DNA of 64,000 nucleotides from Mycolicibacterium baixiangningiae (GTDB lineage: Bacteria > Actinomycetota > Actinomycetes > Mycobacteriales > Mycobacteriaceae): contig NZ_CP066218.1 in assembly GCF_016313185.1 (NCBI RefSeq), positions 5,146,001 to 5,210,000 on the forward strand, in the 5' to 3' direction. This document shows positions 16,874 to 25,347 of this stretch, in pieces. A model generated the notes under the pieces. The model had not been told where the DNA came from. It saw nothing but the letters and a program-made list of their open reading frames with translations, and made no database searches. A program made the position numbers and the translations under genes. Numbering within the stretch: position 1 is the stretch's first letter; every line of letters begins with the position of its first letter.

Positions 16874-17814
16874 TGAGCGAAGAACGCGAGCTGCTGCGCG
16901 AGACGGTGGCGGCGCTGGTGGACAAGCACGCGTCGCCGGCCGCCGTGCGTGAGGCGATGACGTCGGAGCGCGGGTACGACGAGTCGCTGTGGACGCTGCT
17001 GTGCGAGCAGGTCGGCGCGGCCGCGCTGGTCGTGCCCGAGGAGTTGGGTGGCGCCGGCGGCGAACTCGCGGACGCGGCCGTGGTGATGCAGGAGCTCGGC
17101 AGGAACCTCGTGCCGACGCCGCTGCTCGGCACGACACTGGCCCAACTCGCGCTGCTGTCGGCCGGCGAGCCGGATACCGAAGCGCTCGAAGGGCTGGCCG
17201 AGGGCGCGCAGATCGGGGCGGTCGTCTTCGACCCCGGCTACGTCGTCAACGGTGACATCGCCGACGTCGTGATCGGGGCGGCGGACGGGCAGCTCACCCG
17301 CTGGACGTCGTTCGAGGCCCATCCGCTGCAGGCGATGGACCTGACCCGGCGGCTGGCCCGCCTCGAACCCGGCGAGACCGCCGAAATCGGCGCCGACCCC
17401 GGGCTGGCGGACACCGCGGCGCTGCTTCTGGCGGCCGAGCAGATCGGCGCGGCCACCCGATGCCTCGAGCTGACCGTCGCCTACACCAAGGACCGGGTGC
17501 AGTTCGGCCGCCCGATCGGCAGCTTCCAGGCGCTCAAGCACCGCATGGCGGACCTGTACGTGAAGGTGCAGTCCGCCAAGGCCGTCGTCGACGAGGCGCT
17601 GTCCGAACCCTCTCCGACGTCGGCTGCGCTGGCGCGCTTCTCGGCCACCGAGGCGTTCTCGGCGGTGGCCGCCGAGGCGGTGCAGATGCACGGCGGCATC
17701 GCGATCACCTGGGAAAGCGACATCCAGCTGTACTTCAAGCGGGCGCACGGCAGCGCTCAACTGTTCGGCCCGCCCCGCGACCAGCTGCGCCGGCTCGAAT
17801 CACAGGTGTTCTAA
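16873..17814 (+). CDS. fadE33: FadE33, acyl-CoA dehydrogenase beta-type subunit
   Basis: A 313-residue protein of the same short type as FadE32, with YTKDRVQFGRPIGSFQALKH near residue 204 and HGGIAITWESDIQLYFKRA near residue 277. The open frame starts upstream, but the ATG at 16873 overlaps the fadE32 stop by one base and gives the expected family length. Equivalent to Rv3564. Probably also forms complexes with FadE31. Last fadE gene of the fadD3 operon. Confidence 0.9.
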   Translation: MSEERELLRETVAALVDKHASPAAVREAMTSERGYDESLWTLLCEQVGAAALVVPEELGGAGGELADAAVVMQELGRNLVPTPLLGTTLAQLALLSAGEPDTEALEGLAEGAQIGAVVFDPGYVVNGDIADVVIGAADGQLTRWTSFEAHPLQAMDLTRRLARLEPGETAEIGADPGLADTAALLLAAEQIGAATRCLELTVAYTKDRVQFGRPIGSFQALKHRMADLYVKVQSAKAVVDEALSEPSPTSAALARFSATEAFSAVAAEAVQMHGGIAITWESDIQLYFKRAHGSAQLFGPPRDQLRRLESQVF

Positions 17815-17980
17815 CGGCTGCGGCTGTACGCGCCGGAGGACGATAGGCGGAGTTGCCCGGCTATGAGCGACAGTGTCGCTACGAGGCGGGCAGTCGAGAC
17901 AGCGGCGCGCCAGACAACGGTCGCCCCAGACAACGGTCCGGCGGTGTCGCCGGCGTCGCCGCCCACCGATACCGATGTTC

Positions 17981-17986
17981 TAGCCT
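17981..17986 (+). promoter_or_regulatory. -10 element of the aminotransferase gene (leaderless)
   Basis: TAGCCT ends 6 nt before the GTG at 17993, with no ribosome-binding site. This gives the gene a separate start from the fadD3 operon, 178 bp upstream. The rest of the gap (17815-17980) shows no gene. Confidence 0.55.
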
Positions 17987-17992
17987 CGACTG

Positions 17993-19180
17993 GTGAGTGG
18001 AGCGCACGCGAAAAGCACAGAGCACCGGAGCGTGGCGCTGCGCGCCGGCATCCCGCCGTTCTATGTCATGGACGTCTGGTTGGCCGCCGCGGAACGCCAG
18101 CGGACCCACGGCGATCTGGTGAACCTGTCGGCGGGCCAGCCCAGCGCGGGTGCCCCCGCCGCCGTACGCGAGGCCGCCGTCGACGCGCTGCACCGCAACC
18201 AGCTCGGCTACACCGTCGCGCTCGGTATCCCGGAACTGCGCGCCGCGATCGCCGGAAGGTACGCCGATCGGTACGGGCTCACGGTCGAAACCGACGACGT
18301 CATTCTCACGACGGGGTCGTCCGGCGGCTTCCTGTTGACGTTCCTCGCCTGCTTCGACGTCGGCGACCGGGTGGCGATCGCCAGCCCCGGCTATCCCTGT
18401 TACCGCAACATCCTCACCGCGCTCGGCTGCGAGGTCGTCGAGCTCCCGTGCGGCGCCGAGACCCGCTTCCAGCCGACCGCCGCGATGCTCGCCGCGCTCG
18501 ATCCGCCGGTGCAGGGCGTGATCGTCGCGAGCCCCGCGAATCCGACCGGCACCGTGATCCCGCCGGAAGAGTTGGCGGCGATCGCCACGTGGTGTGAGGC
18601 GACCGGCGTCCGGCTGATCAGCGACGAGGTGTACCACGGCTTGGTCTACGACGGCGCTCCCCCGACCAGCTGCGCCTGGCAGACGTCACGAAACGCCGTG
18701 GTGGTCAACAGCTTCTCCAAGTACTTCGCGATGACGGGCTGGCGGCTGGGCTGGCTGCTCGTGCCTGCCGAACTGCGCCGCGCCGTTGATCGGCTCACCG
18801 GCAACTTCACCATCTGCCCTCCCGCACTGGCCCAGCACGCCGCGCTCGCCGCCTTCACACCCGAGTCGACCGCGGAAGCCGACGGTCTGTTGGCGCACTA
18901 CGCCGACAACCGCCGGCTACTGCTCGACGGGTTGCGCGCCATGGGCATCGACCGGCTGGCCCCGACCGACGGCGCGTTCTACGTCTACGCCGACGTCTCG
19001 CATCTCACCGACGACTCGCTGTCGTTCTGCGCGACGCTGTTGGCGGACACGGGTGTGGCGATCGCACCGGGCATCGACTTCGACACCGTGCACGGCGGCT
19101 CGTTCGTCCGGCTGTCGTTCGCCGGACCGACCGCCGACATCACCGAGGCGCTGCGCCGGATCGGGGCCTGGCTGCGCTGA
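17993..19180 (+). CDS. PLP-dependent class I/II aminotransferase (AspB/Rv3565-like)
   Basis: A 395-residue fold-type I aminotransferase. Visible motifs are SAGQPS near residue 43, the substrate/cofactor Asn in ASPANPTGTVIP near residue 180, the SDEVYHGLVY Asp/Tyr segment near residue 210 and the Schiff-base lysine in NSFSKYFAMTGWRLGW near residue 243. Position directly after fadE33 matches Rv3565 (aspB) of M. tuberculosis. Likely cytosolic; amino-donor specificity cannot be read from the sequence. A role in sterol catabolism is not established. Confidence 0.87.
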   Translation: MSGAHAKSTEHRSVALRAGIPPFYVMDVWLAAAERQRTHGDLVNLSAGQPSAGAPAAVREAAVDALHRNQLGYTVALGIPELRAAIAGRYADRYGLTVETDDVILTTGSSGGFLLTFLACFDVGDRVAIASPGYPCYRNILTALGCEVVELPCGAETRFQPTAAMLAALDPPVQGVIVASPANPTGTVIPPEELAAIATWCEATGVRLISDEVYHGLVYDGAPPTSCAWQTSRNAVVVNSFSKYFAMTGWRLGWLLVPAELRRAVDRLTGNFTICPPALAQHAALAAFTPESTAEADGLLAHYADNRRLLLDGLRAMGIDRLAPTDGAFYVYADVSHLTDDSLSFCATLLADTGVAIAPGIDFDTVHGGSFVRLSFAGPTADITEALRRIGAWLR

Positions 19181-19192
19181 CGTTCCGGGGCC

Positions 19193-21130
19193 TCACGTTC
19201 GCCGCTGCGTGACATACCAGTCCAGCAGCGCCGGATCGTCGACGGCGGTCGGCTCCACCACGCGCGCCGGGTCACCGCCCTGGAGAAGCTTCTTGATCGG
19301 CACCTCGAGCTTCTTGCCGGTGCGGGTGTGCGGGATGCCGGGTGCGAGCACGATGTCGTCGGGTACGTGTCGGGGCGACACCTCGGTGCGAATCGTCTGG
19401 CGGATACGGTCTTTGAGCTCGTCGGTGAGTTCGGCGTCGTCGGTCAGCGTGACGAACAGCGGCATCCAGTAGCCGCCGTCGAGCTGCTCCGCGCCGATCA
19501 CCAGCGCCTCGGCGACCTCCGGTATCCGCTCCACGGCCTGATAGATGTCTGCGCTGCCCATCCGGATGCCGTGGCGGTTGAGCGTTGAATCCGACCGTCC
19601 GTGCACGACGACGCTGCCGTGGTCGGTGATGGTGATCCAGTCGCCGTGCCGCCACGCTCCCGGGAACATCTCGAAATACGCATCGCGGTAACGGGTTCCG
19701 TCGGGATCATTCCAGAACTTCACCGGCATCGACGGCAGCGGTTTGGTGACGACGAGTTCGCCGACCTCACCACGCACGGGCTGCCCCGAGGTGTCCCACG
19801 CCTCGACGGCGGCGCCGAGGTAGGGCGCCGAGAGCTCACCGGGCCACACCGGGACGGTGCGCACACCGCCGATGAACGCCGACACCACATCGGTGCCGCC
19901 GCTGATCGACGCCACCTGCACGTGCTCACCGACGTTGTCCCGCAACCACAGCGCCGATGCCGGCGGCAGCGACGAACCCGTGATCCCGACGGTGCGCAGC
20001 GCGGCCAGGTCGTGTTCTTTGCGCGGTACGGCACCCGCCTTGTCGCACGCCAGCACGTACCCGGGGCTGGTGCCCAGCACCGTCGCGCCCACCTGGGCGG
20101 CGATGCGCCACAGCGTGTCGGCCGCCGGATACGTCGGGCTGCCGTCGTAACAGACGATCGTCGCCCCGACCAGCAGGCCGGCCACCTGGAAGTTCCACAT
20201 CATCCAGCTCGGGCTGGTGAACCAGAAGAATGTGTCCGCCGCGCCGATATCCGATTGCAGTGCAACGGCTTTGAGGTGTTCGACCACCACACCGCCGTGA
20301 CCGTGAACGATACCCTTGGGCAGGCCGGTCGTGCCGGAGGAGTACAGCACCCACAGCGGGTGGTCGAAGTCGACGGCGACCGGTTCCAGCGTGCCGCCGT
20401 CGGCGGTCACCGTCTCCCAGTCCAGCCAATCCCCCTCCGGCGCCGCGGCACCGATACGTGGCACCAGGACCGCCCCCCGGACCGTCGGCAATCCGGCCCG
20501 CAGCGCGGCGACGTCGGCCGTCTTGTCATGGGTCTTACCGCCGAACCGGTAGCCGTCGGCCGCAATCAGGACCGCCGGTTCCAACTGCCCGAGCCGGTCC
20601 AGCGCGGCCTTCGCGGTGTAGTCCTGACCGCAGGCGCTCCAGATGGCCCCGATGCTGGCGGTGGCGAGGAACGCGATGACGGCTTCGGGCACGTTGGGCA
20701 GATACCCCGCGACGCGGTCACCCGGACCGACGCCCATCGACTGCAGTGTGCGGGCGAATCCTGCCGCCTGGGCGAGCATTTCGTCCCACGACCACTCGGT
20801 GACCTCGCCGCCCTCGGCGACGTAGAGGATGGCCGGCCGGTCGGTGCGGGCGTGCCGGAGAACCTGGTCGGCGTAGTTCAGTTGCGTCCCCGGAAACCAG
20901 CGCGCCCCCGGCATCGCATCACCGGCGAGCACCTCGGCTGGCGGATCGCCGAGGTCGAAATACTCCCACAGCGCCCTCCAGAACCCCGTGAGGTCGTCGA
21001 CCGACCACTGCCACAGGGCGTGGTAGTCGGAGACGTCGGCGCCGGTGCGCTGCTGCACGAACCGGGCGAAGTCGGTGACCCGGGCACCCGCGATGTCCTC
21101 GTCGGTGGGCACCCACTGCGCTTCGCTCAC
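19193..21130 (-). CDS. Acetoacetyl-CoA synthetase
   Basis: A 645-residue ANL-superfamily ligase of the acetoacetate-CoA ligase type: N-terminal acetyl-CoA-synthetase cap (PGARWFPGTQLNYADQVL near residue 75), P-loop VLYSSGTTGLPKGIVHG near residue 262 and C-terminal lysine region TRTGKKLEVPIKKLL. It converts acetoacetate, ATP and CoA to acetoacetyl-CoA. I prefer the GTG at 21130, which overlaps the preceding stop codon (GTGA) and has GGAG upstream; an ATG at 21142 would add four residues. Last gene of a transporter-dehydrogenase-ligase operon for ketone bodies. Confidence 0.9.
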   Translation of the reverse strand: MSEAQWVPTDEDIAGARVTDFARFVQQRTGADVSDYHALWQWSVDDLTGFWRALWEYFDLGDPPAEVLAGDAMPGARWFPGTQLNYADQVLRHARTDRPAILYVAEGGEVTEWSWDEMLAQAAGFARTLQSMGVGPGDRVAGYLPNVPEAVIAFLATASIGAIWSACGQDYTAKAALDRLGQLEPAVLIAADGYRFGGKTHDKTADVAALRAGLPTVRGAVLVPRIGAAAPEGDWLDWETVTADGGTLEPVAVDFDHPLWVLYSSGTTGLPKGIVHGHGGVVVEHLKAVALQSDIGAADTFFWFTSPSWMMWNFQVAGLLVGATIVCYDGSPTYPAADTLWRIAAQVGATVLGTSPGYVLACDKAGAVPRKEHDLAALRTVGITGSSLPPASALWLRDNVGEHVQVASISGGTDVVSAFIGGVRTVPVWPGELSAPYLGAAVEAWDTSGQPVRGEVGELVVTKPLPSMPVKFWNDPDGTRYRDAYFEMFPGAWRHGDWITITDHGSVVVHGRSDSTLNRHGIRMGSADIYQAVERIPEVAEALVIGAEQLDGGYWMPLFVTLTDDAELTDELKDRIRQTIRTEVSPRHVPDDIVLAPGIPHTRTGKKLEVPIKKLLQGGDPARVVEPTAVDDPALLDWYVTQRRT

Positions 21131-21873
21131 CGCGCGCTCCATCCGCCGTCCATCGTGTAGGCCGCCCCGGTCACCATGCCGGACTGCGGGGAGGCCAGCC
21201 AGCCCACCAGCGACCCCACCTCGGTCGGTTCGACGAGGCGCTTGATGGCGCTCTCCTTGAGCAGGATGTCGGTCACCACGTCATCCTCACCGATGCCGTG
21301 CACCTTGGCTTGATCGGCTATCTGTTTGGTGACCAGCGGGGTCCGCACATAGCCGGGGTTCACGCAGTTGCTGGTGACCTGATGCGGCCCGCCTTCGAGC
21401 GCGGTCACCTTCGACAGCCCCTCCAGCGCGTGCTTGGCGGTGACGTAGCCGACCTTGTACTCCGAGGCGCGCAGACCGTGCACCGACGAGATGTTGATGA
21501 CCCGGCCGAACTTCTGGGCGTACATGTACGGCAGAGCCGCACGGATGAGCAGGAACGGCGCCTCGACCATCAACGTCATCAGCATCCGGAAGTTCTCCGG
21601 CGCGAAGTCGACGATCGGGTCGATGCGCTGCACGCCGGCGTTGTTGACCAGGATGTCGGTGTCCAGCGCCAGGCTCTCCAGCGCCGACACGTCGAGCAGG
21701 TCCACCACCCACGGGTTGCCGCCGATCTCGTCGGCCAGCGCGGTCGCGGCGGTCTCGTCGCGGTCGGCGACGGTCACGGTCGCGCCCCGCGCGGCGAGCT
21801 CACGCGCACACGCCTCACCGATGCCGCTCGCACCGCCCGTCACCAGCGCGGTCCGTCCGGCGAGATCCCTCAT
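21127..21873 (-). CDS. 3-hydroxybutyrate dehydrogenase (SDR)
   Basis: A 248-residue SDR resembling D-3-hydroxybutyrate dehydrogenase: TGGASGIGEA near residue 12, VNNAGVQRIDPI near residue 78 and the active-site Ser (ISSVHG) with the YVTAKHALEG motif near residue 148. It oxidises 3-hydroxybutyrate to acetoacetate, the substrate of the ligase encoded next. Both ends overlap neighbours by 4 bp. The pairing with an acetoacetyl-CoA synthetase strongly supports the call. Confidence 0.88.
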   Translation of the reverse strand: MRDLAGRTALVTGGASGIGEACARELAARGATVTVADRDETAATALADEIGGNPWVVDLLDVSALESLALDTDILVNNAGVQRIDPIVDFAPENFRMLMTLMVEAPFLLIRAALPYMYAQKFGRVINISSVHGLRASEYKVGYVTAKHALEGLSKVTALEGGPHQVTSNCVNPGYVRTPLVTKQIADQAKVHGIGEDDVVTDILLKESAIKRLVEPTEVGSLVGWLASPQSGMVTGAAYTMDGGWSAR

Positions 21874-23258
21874 GCGCCGGTTCTCGAGGCCGCCACCCGG
21901 GCGAGGTCCTCCCGGTCGGCCACGTCGAGGTCGTGCAGGTCGATGCCGTTGGTCTCACGGGTGAAGAAGACCGCGACCAACGTGATGGCACAAGCGATTG
22001 CCAGATAGATCGCGATCGGCACCGACGAGTCGTAGATGTCCAGCAGTTTGACCGCGATGAGCGGCGCCACCGATCCGGCCACGATCGAGGTGACCTGATA
22101 GCCAAGGGAGACACCGGAATACCTCATCCGGGTCGGGAACATCTCGGCCATGATCGCCGGCTGCGGCGCGTACATCAGCGCGTGGATCATCAGACCGATG
22201 CTCACCGCGGCCGTCACGACGACATAGTTCCCGCTGTTCATCATCGGGAAAGCGAAGAAGCCCCACGTCGCGCCGAGGACCGCGCCCACCACATACACCG
22301 GGCGGCGGCCGAAACGGTCCGACAACCGGCCGACGAGCGGCACGACCGCGAAGTGGATCAGGTGCGCCACCAGCAAGTACCAGAGGATGTCGCTGGTGTC
22401 GGCGCCGACCTGCACCTTCAGATAGGTGATCGAGAAGGTGACCACCAGGTAGTACATGATGTTCTCGCCGAACCGCAGACCCATCGCGGTGAACACTCCG
22501 CGCGGGTAGCGCTTGAGCACCTCGACCACACCGTACGAAGTGGATTTGGCCTGCTCCACCTCTTGCTGCACGGCCACGAAGATGGGGGCGTCGGTGACCT
22601 TGGTCCGGATGTAGTACCCGATCAGCACGACCACGGCCGACAGCCAGAACGCCACACGCCAGCCCCACGACAGGAACGACGTCTCGGGGAGGGTGGTGGT
22701 CAGGACGAGCAGCACCACGGTGGCGAGCAGGTTGCCCACGGGCACACCGGCCTGCGGCCAGCTGGACCAGAAGCCACGTTCCCTGTTCGGGCTGTGCTCG
22801 GCGACCAGCAGCACCGCGCCGCCCCACTCCCCGCCGACCGCGAAGCCCTGGATGAACCGCAGCGCGACGAGCAGCGCCGGCGCCCAGTACCCGATCTGTC
22901 CGTATGTCGGCAGACAGCCCATCGCGAAGGTGGCGGCGCCGACCAGCAGGAGGCTGAACTGGAGGAGCTTCTTACGGCCGTACTTGTCGCCGAAATGGCC
23001 GAAGACCACGCCCCCGAGCGGGCGCGCGACGAAGCCGACCGCGTACGTCGCGAACGCGAGGAAGATCGCGTTCAGCTCGCTGGTGGTCTCCGAGAAGAAG
23101 ATCTTGTTGAACACCAGGGTGGCGGCGGTGCCATAGAGGAAGAACTCGTACCACTCGACGACGGTGCCCGCCATCGAGGCGACCACCACGCGTTTGAGCC
23201 CGGTCGGGACCGACCCGCGGGGGCTGGTGTCGGGTTGGGACGGAATCGGCGTGCTCAT
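21870..23258 (-). CDS. MFS transporter, metabolite:proton symporter (MHS) family
   Basis: A 462-residue membrane transporter with about 12 hydrophobic segments. The MHS-type signature is clear: SMAGTVVEWYEFFLYGTAA at the start of the first helix and GHFGDKYGRKKLL in the loop after helix 2. Such proteins import small carboxylates with protons. First gene of the operon with 3-hydroxybutyrate dehydrogenase and acetoacetyl-CoA synthetase, so the cargo is probably 3-hydroxybutyrate or acetoacetate. I chose the ATG at 23258 (GGAG 8 nt upstream) over an ATG four codons earlier. Confidence 0.87.
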   Translation of the reverse strand: MSTPIPSQPDTSPRGSVPTGLKRVVVASMAGTVVEWYEFFLYGTAATLVFNKIFFSETTSELNAIFLAFATYAVGFVARPLGGVVFGHFGDKYGRKKLLQFSLLLVGAATFAMGCLPTYGQIGYWAPALLVALRFIQGFAVGGEWGGAVLLVAEHSPNRERGFWSSWPQAGVPVGNLLATVVLLVLTTTLPETSFLSWGWRVAFWLSAVVVLIGYYIRTKVTDAPIFVAVQQEVEQAKSTSYGVVEVLKRYPRGVFTAMGLRFGENIMYYLVVTFSITYLKVQVGADTSDILWYLLVAHLIHFAVVPLVGRLSDRFGRRPVYVVGAVLGATWGFFAFPMMNSGNYVVVTAAVSIGLMIHALMYAPQPAIMAEMFPTRMRYSGVSLGYQVTSIVAGSVAPLIAVKLLDIYDSSVPIAIYLAIACAITLVAVFFTRETNGIDLHDLDVADREDLARVAASRTGA

Positions 23259-23374
23259 TGCTGGCTCCATTCATGACCGGGGACACGTCGGTCGCCTGAG
23301 TGTGACTGGCCACACATACACGTGAGTATTCATGCAGGTTTCCCCGGCGGCAATGGTCAAGTGTGCAGCGGCCA

Positions 23375-23390
23375 TCTGCAAAACTGCAGA
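23375..23390. promoter_or_regulatory. Perfect palindrome at the LysR-gene start
   Basis: TCTGCA-AAAC-TGCAGA is a 6-bp perfect inverted repeat with 4-bp spacer, ending one base before the lysR ATG. LysR regulators often bind such dyads near their own promoter and the divergent target operon, here the ketone-body genes. A weaker dyad, ATAC-N6-GTAT, lies about 50 bp further upstream in the 133-bp divergent gap. Confidence 0.5.
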
Positions 23391-23391
23391 C

Positions 23392-24306
23392 ATGACCGCA
23401 ATGTCGGGGCGACGGCCCAGCGCCGACGACCTCCTCGTCCTGCTCGCGGTGGGTCGTTCGGGCCGCTACACCACCGCGGCGGAGGAACTGGGTCTCAACC
23501 ACACGACGATCTCCCGGCGGATCGCGGCGCTGGAGCAGTCGATCGGGGGGCGGCTCGTGGCCCGCGTCGCCGGCGGCTGGGAGCTGACCGATCTCGGCCG
23601 TGAGGCGCTCACCGCCGCCGAGGCCGTCGAATCGGCCGTGGGGTCGCTGACCGTCGACCCGGCCGGGCGGCGCGCGCTCGAGGGGGTCGTCCGTATTTCC
23701 GCGACCGACGGATTCAGCGCCCACATCGTGGCGCCGGCCGCCGCGCGAGTGCAGCGGGACCACCCCGGCGTGGCGGTCGAGATCGTCGCCACGACCCGTC
23801 GCGCGTCACAGCAGCGCTCGGGCCAGGACATCGAAGTGGTGGTGGGCGAGCCGCAGGTGCACCGCGCCGAGGCGATCCGCCTCGGTGACTACTGCCTGGG
23901 CCTGTACGGGGCACGCGACTACCTCGCCGAACACGGCACGCCCGACAACGTCGCAGACCTCGCCCGGTATCCGCTGGTCTACTTCATCGACTCGATGCTG
24001 CAGGTCGACGACCTCGACTCGGCGACCGGGTTCGCCCCGGCCATGCGGGAGTCGGTCACGTCGACCAACGTCTTCGTGCATGTCGAGGCGACCCGCGCGG
24101 CGGCGGGTCTGGGCCTGCTGCCGTGCTTCATGGCCGACCGGCACGACGATCTGGTGCGGGTGCTGCCGCAGTCGGCGTCGGTGCGGTTGACCTACTGGCT
24201 GGTTACCCGGGCCGAGACGCTGCGCAGGCCGGAGGTCGCCGCGGTCGTGGATGCCATCCGGGAACGCGTCCACGACCAGCGCGACGTACTGCTCGGCGCG
24301 CCGTAG
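23392..24306 (+). CDS. LysR-family transcriptional regulator
   Basis: A 304-residue LysR regulator: winged HTH at residues about 10-65 (YTTAAEELGLNHTTISRRIAALE would be helices 2-3) and a substrate-binding effector domain from about residue 90. The start at 23392 gives a normal LysR length; the open frame upstream to 23332 would add 20 unusual residues. It is divergent from the transporter/3-hydroxybutyrate dehydrogenase/acetoacetyl-CoA synthetase operon and probably activates it in response to a ketone body or short acid. Confidence 0.87.
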   Translation: MTAMSGRRPSADDLLVLLAVGRSGRYTTAAEELGLNHTTISRRIAALEQSIGGRLVARVAGGWELTDLGREALTAAEAVESAVGSLTVDPAGRRALEGVVRISATDGFSAHIVAPAAARVQRDHPGVAVEIVATTRRASQQRSGQDIEVVVGEPQVHRAEAIRLGDYCLGLYGARDYLAEHGTPDNVADLARYPLVYFIDSMLQVDDLDSATGFAPAMRESVTSTNVFVHVEATRAAAGLGLLPCFMADRHDDLVRVLPQSASVRLTYWLVTRAETLRRPEVAAVVDAIRERVHDQRDVLLGAP

Positions 24307-24309
24307 GTG

Positions 24310-24528
24310 TCATTCTCCCCCGCCGCCGCCACCGCAGCCCCCGCCTCCGCCGTAATCGCCGCCTCCGCCGTAACCGCCGTAACCGCCGCCAAAACCGCTT
24401 CCCCAGTGGGCGCGCCGCCTGTGCGGGCGGGCGTCATGAGCCCGCCGGGAGCGGGCGACGAAGAACGACGTGATGACCAAACCCGTCAGCACCAACAAGA
24501 TGCAGACCACCACGGCCGTGGCGCTCAT
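24310..24528 (-). CDS. Small membrane protein with Gly-rich tail
   Basis: A 72-residue protein: an N-terminal hydrophobic segment (residues about 3-24), a basic stretch (RSRRAHDARPHRRRAHW) and then a tail of about 30 residues almost entirely Gly with a few Tyr, Phe and one Cys. The ATG at 24528 has TATGCT seven nt upstream, a leaderless arrangement. It is divergent from a gene for a glycine-rich-domain-type protein. The long G-run is coding, not a simple repeat, because the frame is open and the promoter is well placed. Function unknown; similar tailed membrane peptides occur near such partners. Confidence 0.6.
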   Translation of the reverse strand: MSATAVVVCILLVLTGLVITSFFVARSRRAHDARPHRRRAHWGSGFGGGYGGYGGGGDYGGGGGCGGGGGGE

Positions 24529-24535
24529 ACCTCGA

Positions 24536-24541
24536 AGCATA
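24536..24541 (-). promoter_or_regulatory. -10 element of the Gly-rich membrane protein gene
   Basis: On the minus strand TATGCT is followed by 7 nt and the ATG at 24528. No ribosome-binding site is seen, so the transcript is probably leaderless. Confidence 0.5.
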
Positions 24542-24562
24542 CGCGTGTTCGCCGTCGGCGCA

Positions 24563-24568
24563 TACAGT
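24563..24568 (+). promoter_or_regulatory. -10 element of the WH-motif protein gene (leaderless)
   Basis: TACAGT, then 6 nt, then the GTG at 24575. This placement decides the start of the following gene in favour of the GTG rather than upstream ATGs that would run through the divergent gene. Confidence 0.6.
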
Positions 24569-24574
24569 GAAAAT

Positions 24575-25075
24575 GTGCTGCGGCGCAACAGACATCGGCT
24601 TGATCAGGTGAGCACGACCGTCGCGGATCTCGAGCTGCCTCCGGCCGTGTTCAAGACCTGCCCATGGCAGCCACGGGCGCTCGTCGAGACCGGTCTGCGC
24701 CAGTGGCTGCGGTGCTGCGCGCCCGCGATATGGGACGACCAGGTGATCGGAATGCCGTCGCGCGCGGTCGACGAGGCCTGGCACGGTTTCATTTTGTGCA
24801 CCGTCCGGTACGCGGCTTTCTGCAGCGCGGCCTACGGCCGGTTCCTGCACCATCACCCCGAGGGTGGTGCACCGCCGGGTGTCCCCGCGGCCACCGACCC
24901 CGTCGGCGAGCAGTTGCGCAGGACGGTGGTCGCGTGGTCGATGGTCGCGCGGACCGACGAGGAATGCGTGCTGTGGGACCTCGACACCCGGCTCGGAGTC
25001 GACGAGCCGTGGGGCATCGACGCCGGCCGGGTGGAGGTCATCCAACGCGAGATCGCCGAATGTCGGCGTGCGTAG
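24575..25075 (+). CDS. Glycine-rich-domain (DUF1399)-like protein
   Basis: A 166-residue soluble protein. The central segment around residues 65-95 has VDEAWHGFIL, then a Tyr/Phe-Cys pair (YAAFC) and GRFLHHHP, a conserved Trp-His pattern that I recognise from proteins annotated as glycine-rich domain-containing (DUF1399-like). Unlike the plant members it lacks the glycine tail, but the divergent neighbour encodes a separate Gly-rich membrane peptide. Start chosen from the leaderless promoter at 24563. Function unknown. Confidence 0.65.
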   Translation: MLRRNRHRLDQVSTTVADLELPPAVFKTCPWQPRALVETGLRQWLRCCAPAIWDDQVIGMPSRAVDEAWHGFILCTVRYAAFCSAAYGRFLHHHPEGGAPPGVPAATDPVGEQLRRTVVAWSMVARTDEECVLWDLDTRLGVDEPWGIDAGRVEVIQREIAECRRA

Positions 25076-25088
25076 GCCTCAGCCCGCT

Positions 25089-25262
25089 CTACTTCTTGAA
25101 GGCGTCCTTCACCTTTTCGCCCGCGTCCTTGAGGCTGGACTTGGACTGGTCGGCTTTACCTTCATTGGCGGTGCTCTTGTCGCCCGTGGCCTTACCCAAA
25201 GCTTCCTTGGCCTTGCCGCCGAGATCCTCGATCTTGTTGTTGGCTTTGTCGGTGCCGCTCAC
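25089..25262 (-). CDS. CsbD-family stress protein
   Basis: A 57-residue, highly charged, Lys/Gly/Ala-rich protein (ANNKIEDLGGKAKEALGK then TGDKSTANEGKADQSK) typical of CsbD-like general-stress proteins. GTG start with AAGGAG 7 nt upstream. Longer reading of the frame would fuse it to unrelated upstream sequence, so the short form is chosen. No role beyond stress association is known for the family. Confidence 0.8.
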   Translation of the reverse strand: MSGTDKANNKIEDLGGKAKEALGKATGDKSTANEGKADQSKSSLKDAGEKVKDAFKK

Positions 25263-25347
25263 GATGTACTCCTTCGGTCGCAATCGACCGGGTCGGCCGA
25301 TGCACCGTCGGCATACCCCGCCCGGTGGGTCGGCGAAACCGCGGGTA

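Noticed and set aside
24310..24400. Glycine-codon run as a PE_PGRS fragment or simple-sequence repeat
   Set aside because: The encoded protein begins with a membrane helix and a placed promoter and lacks a PE domain.
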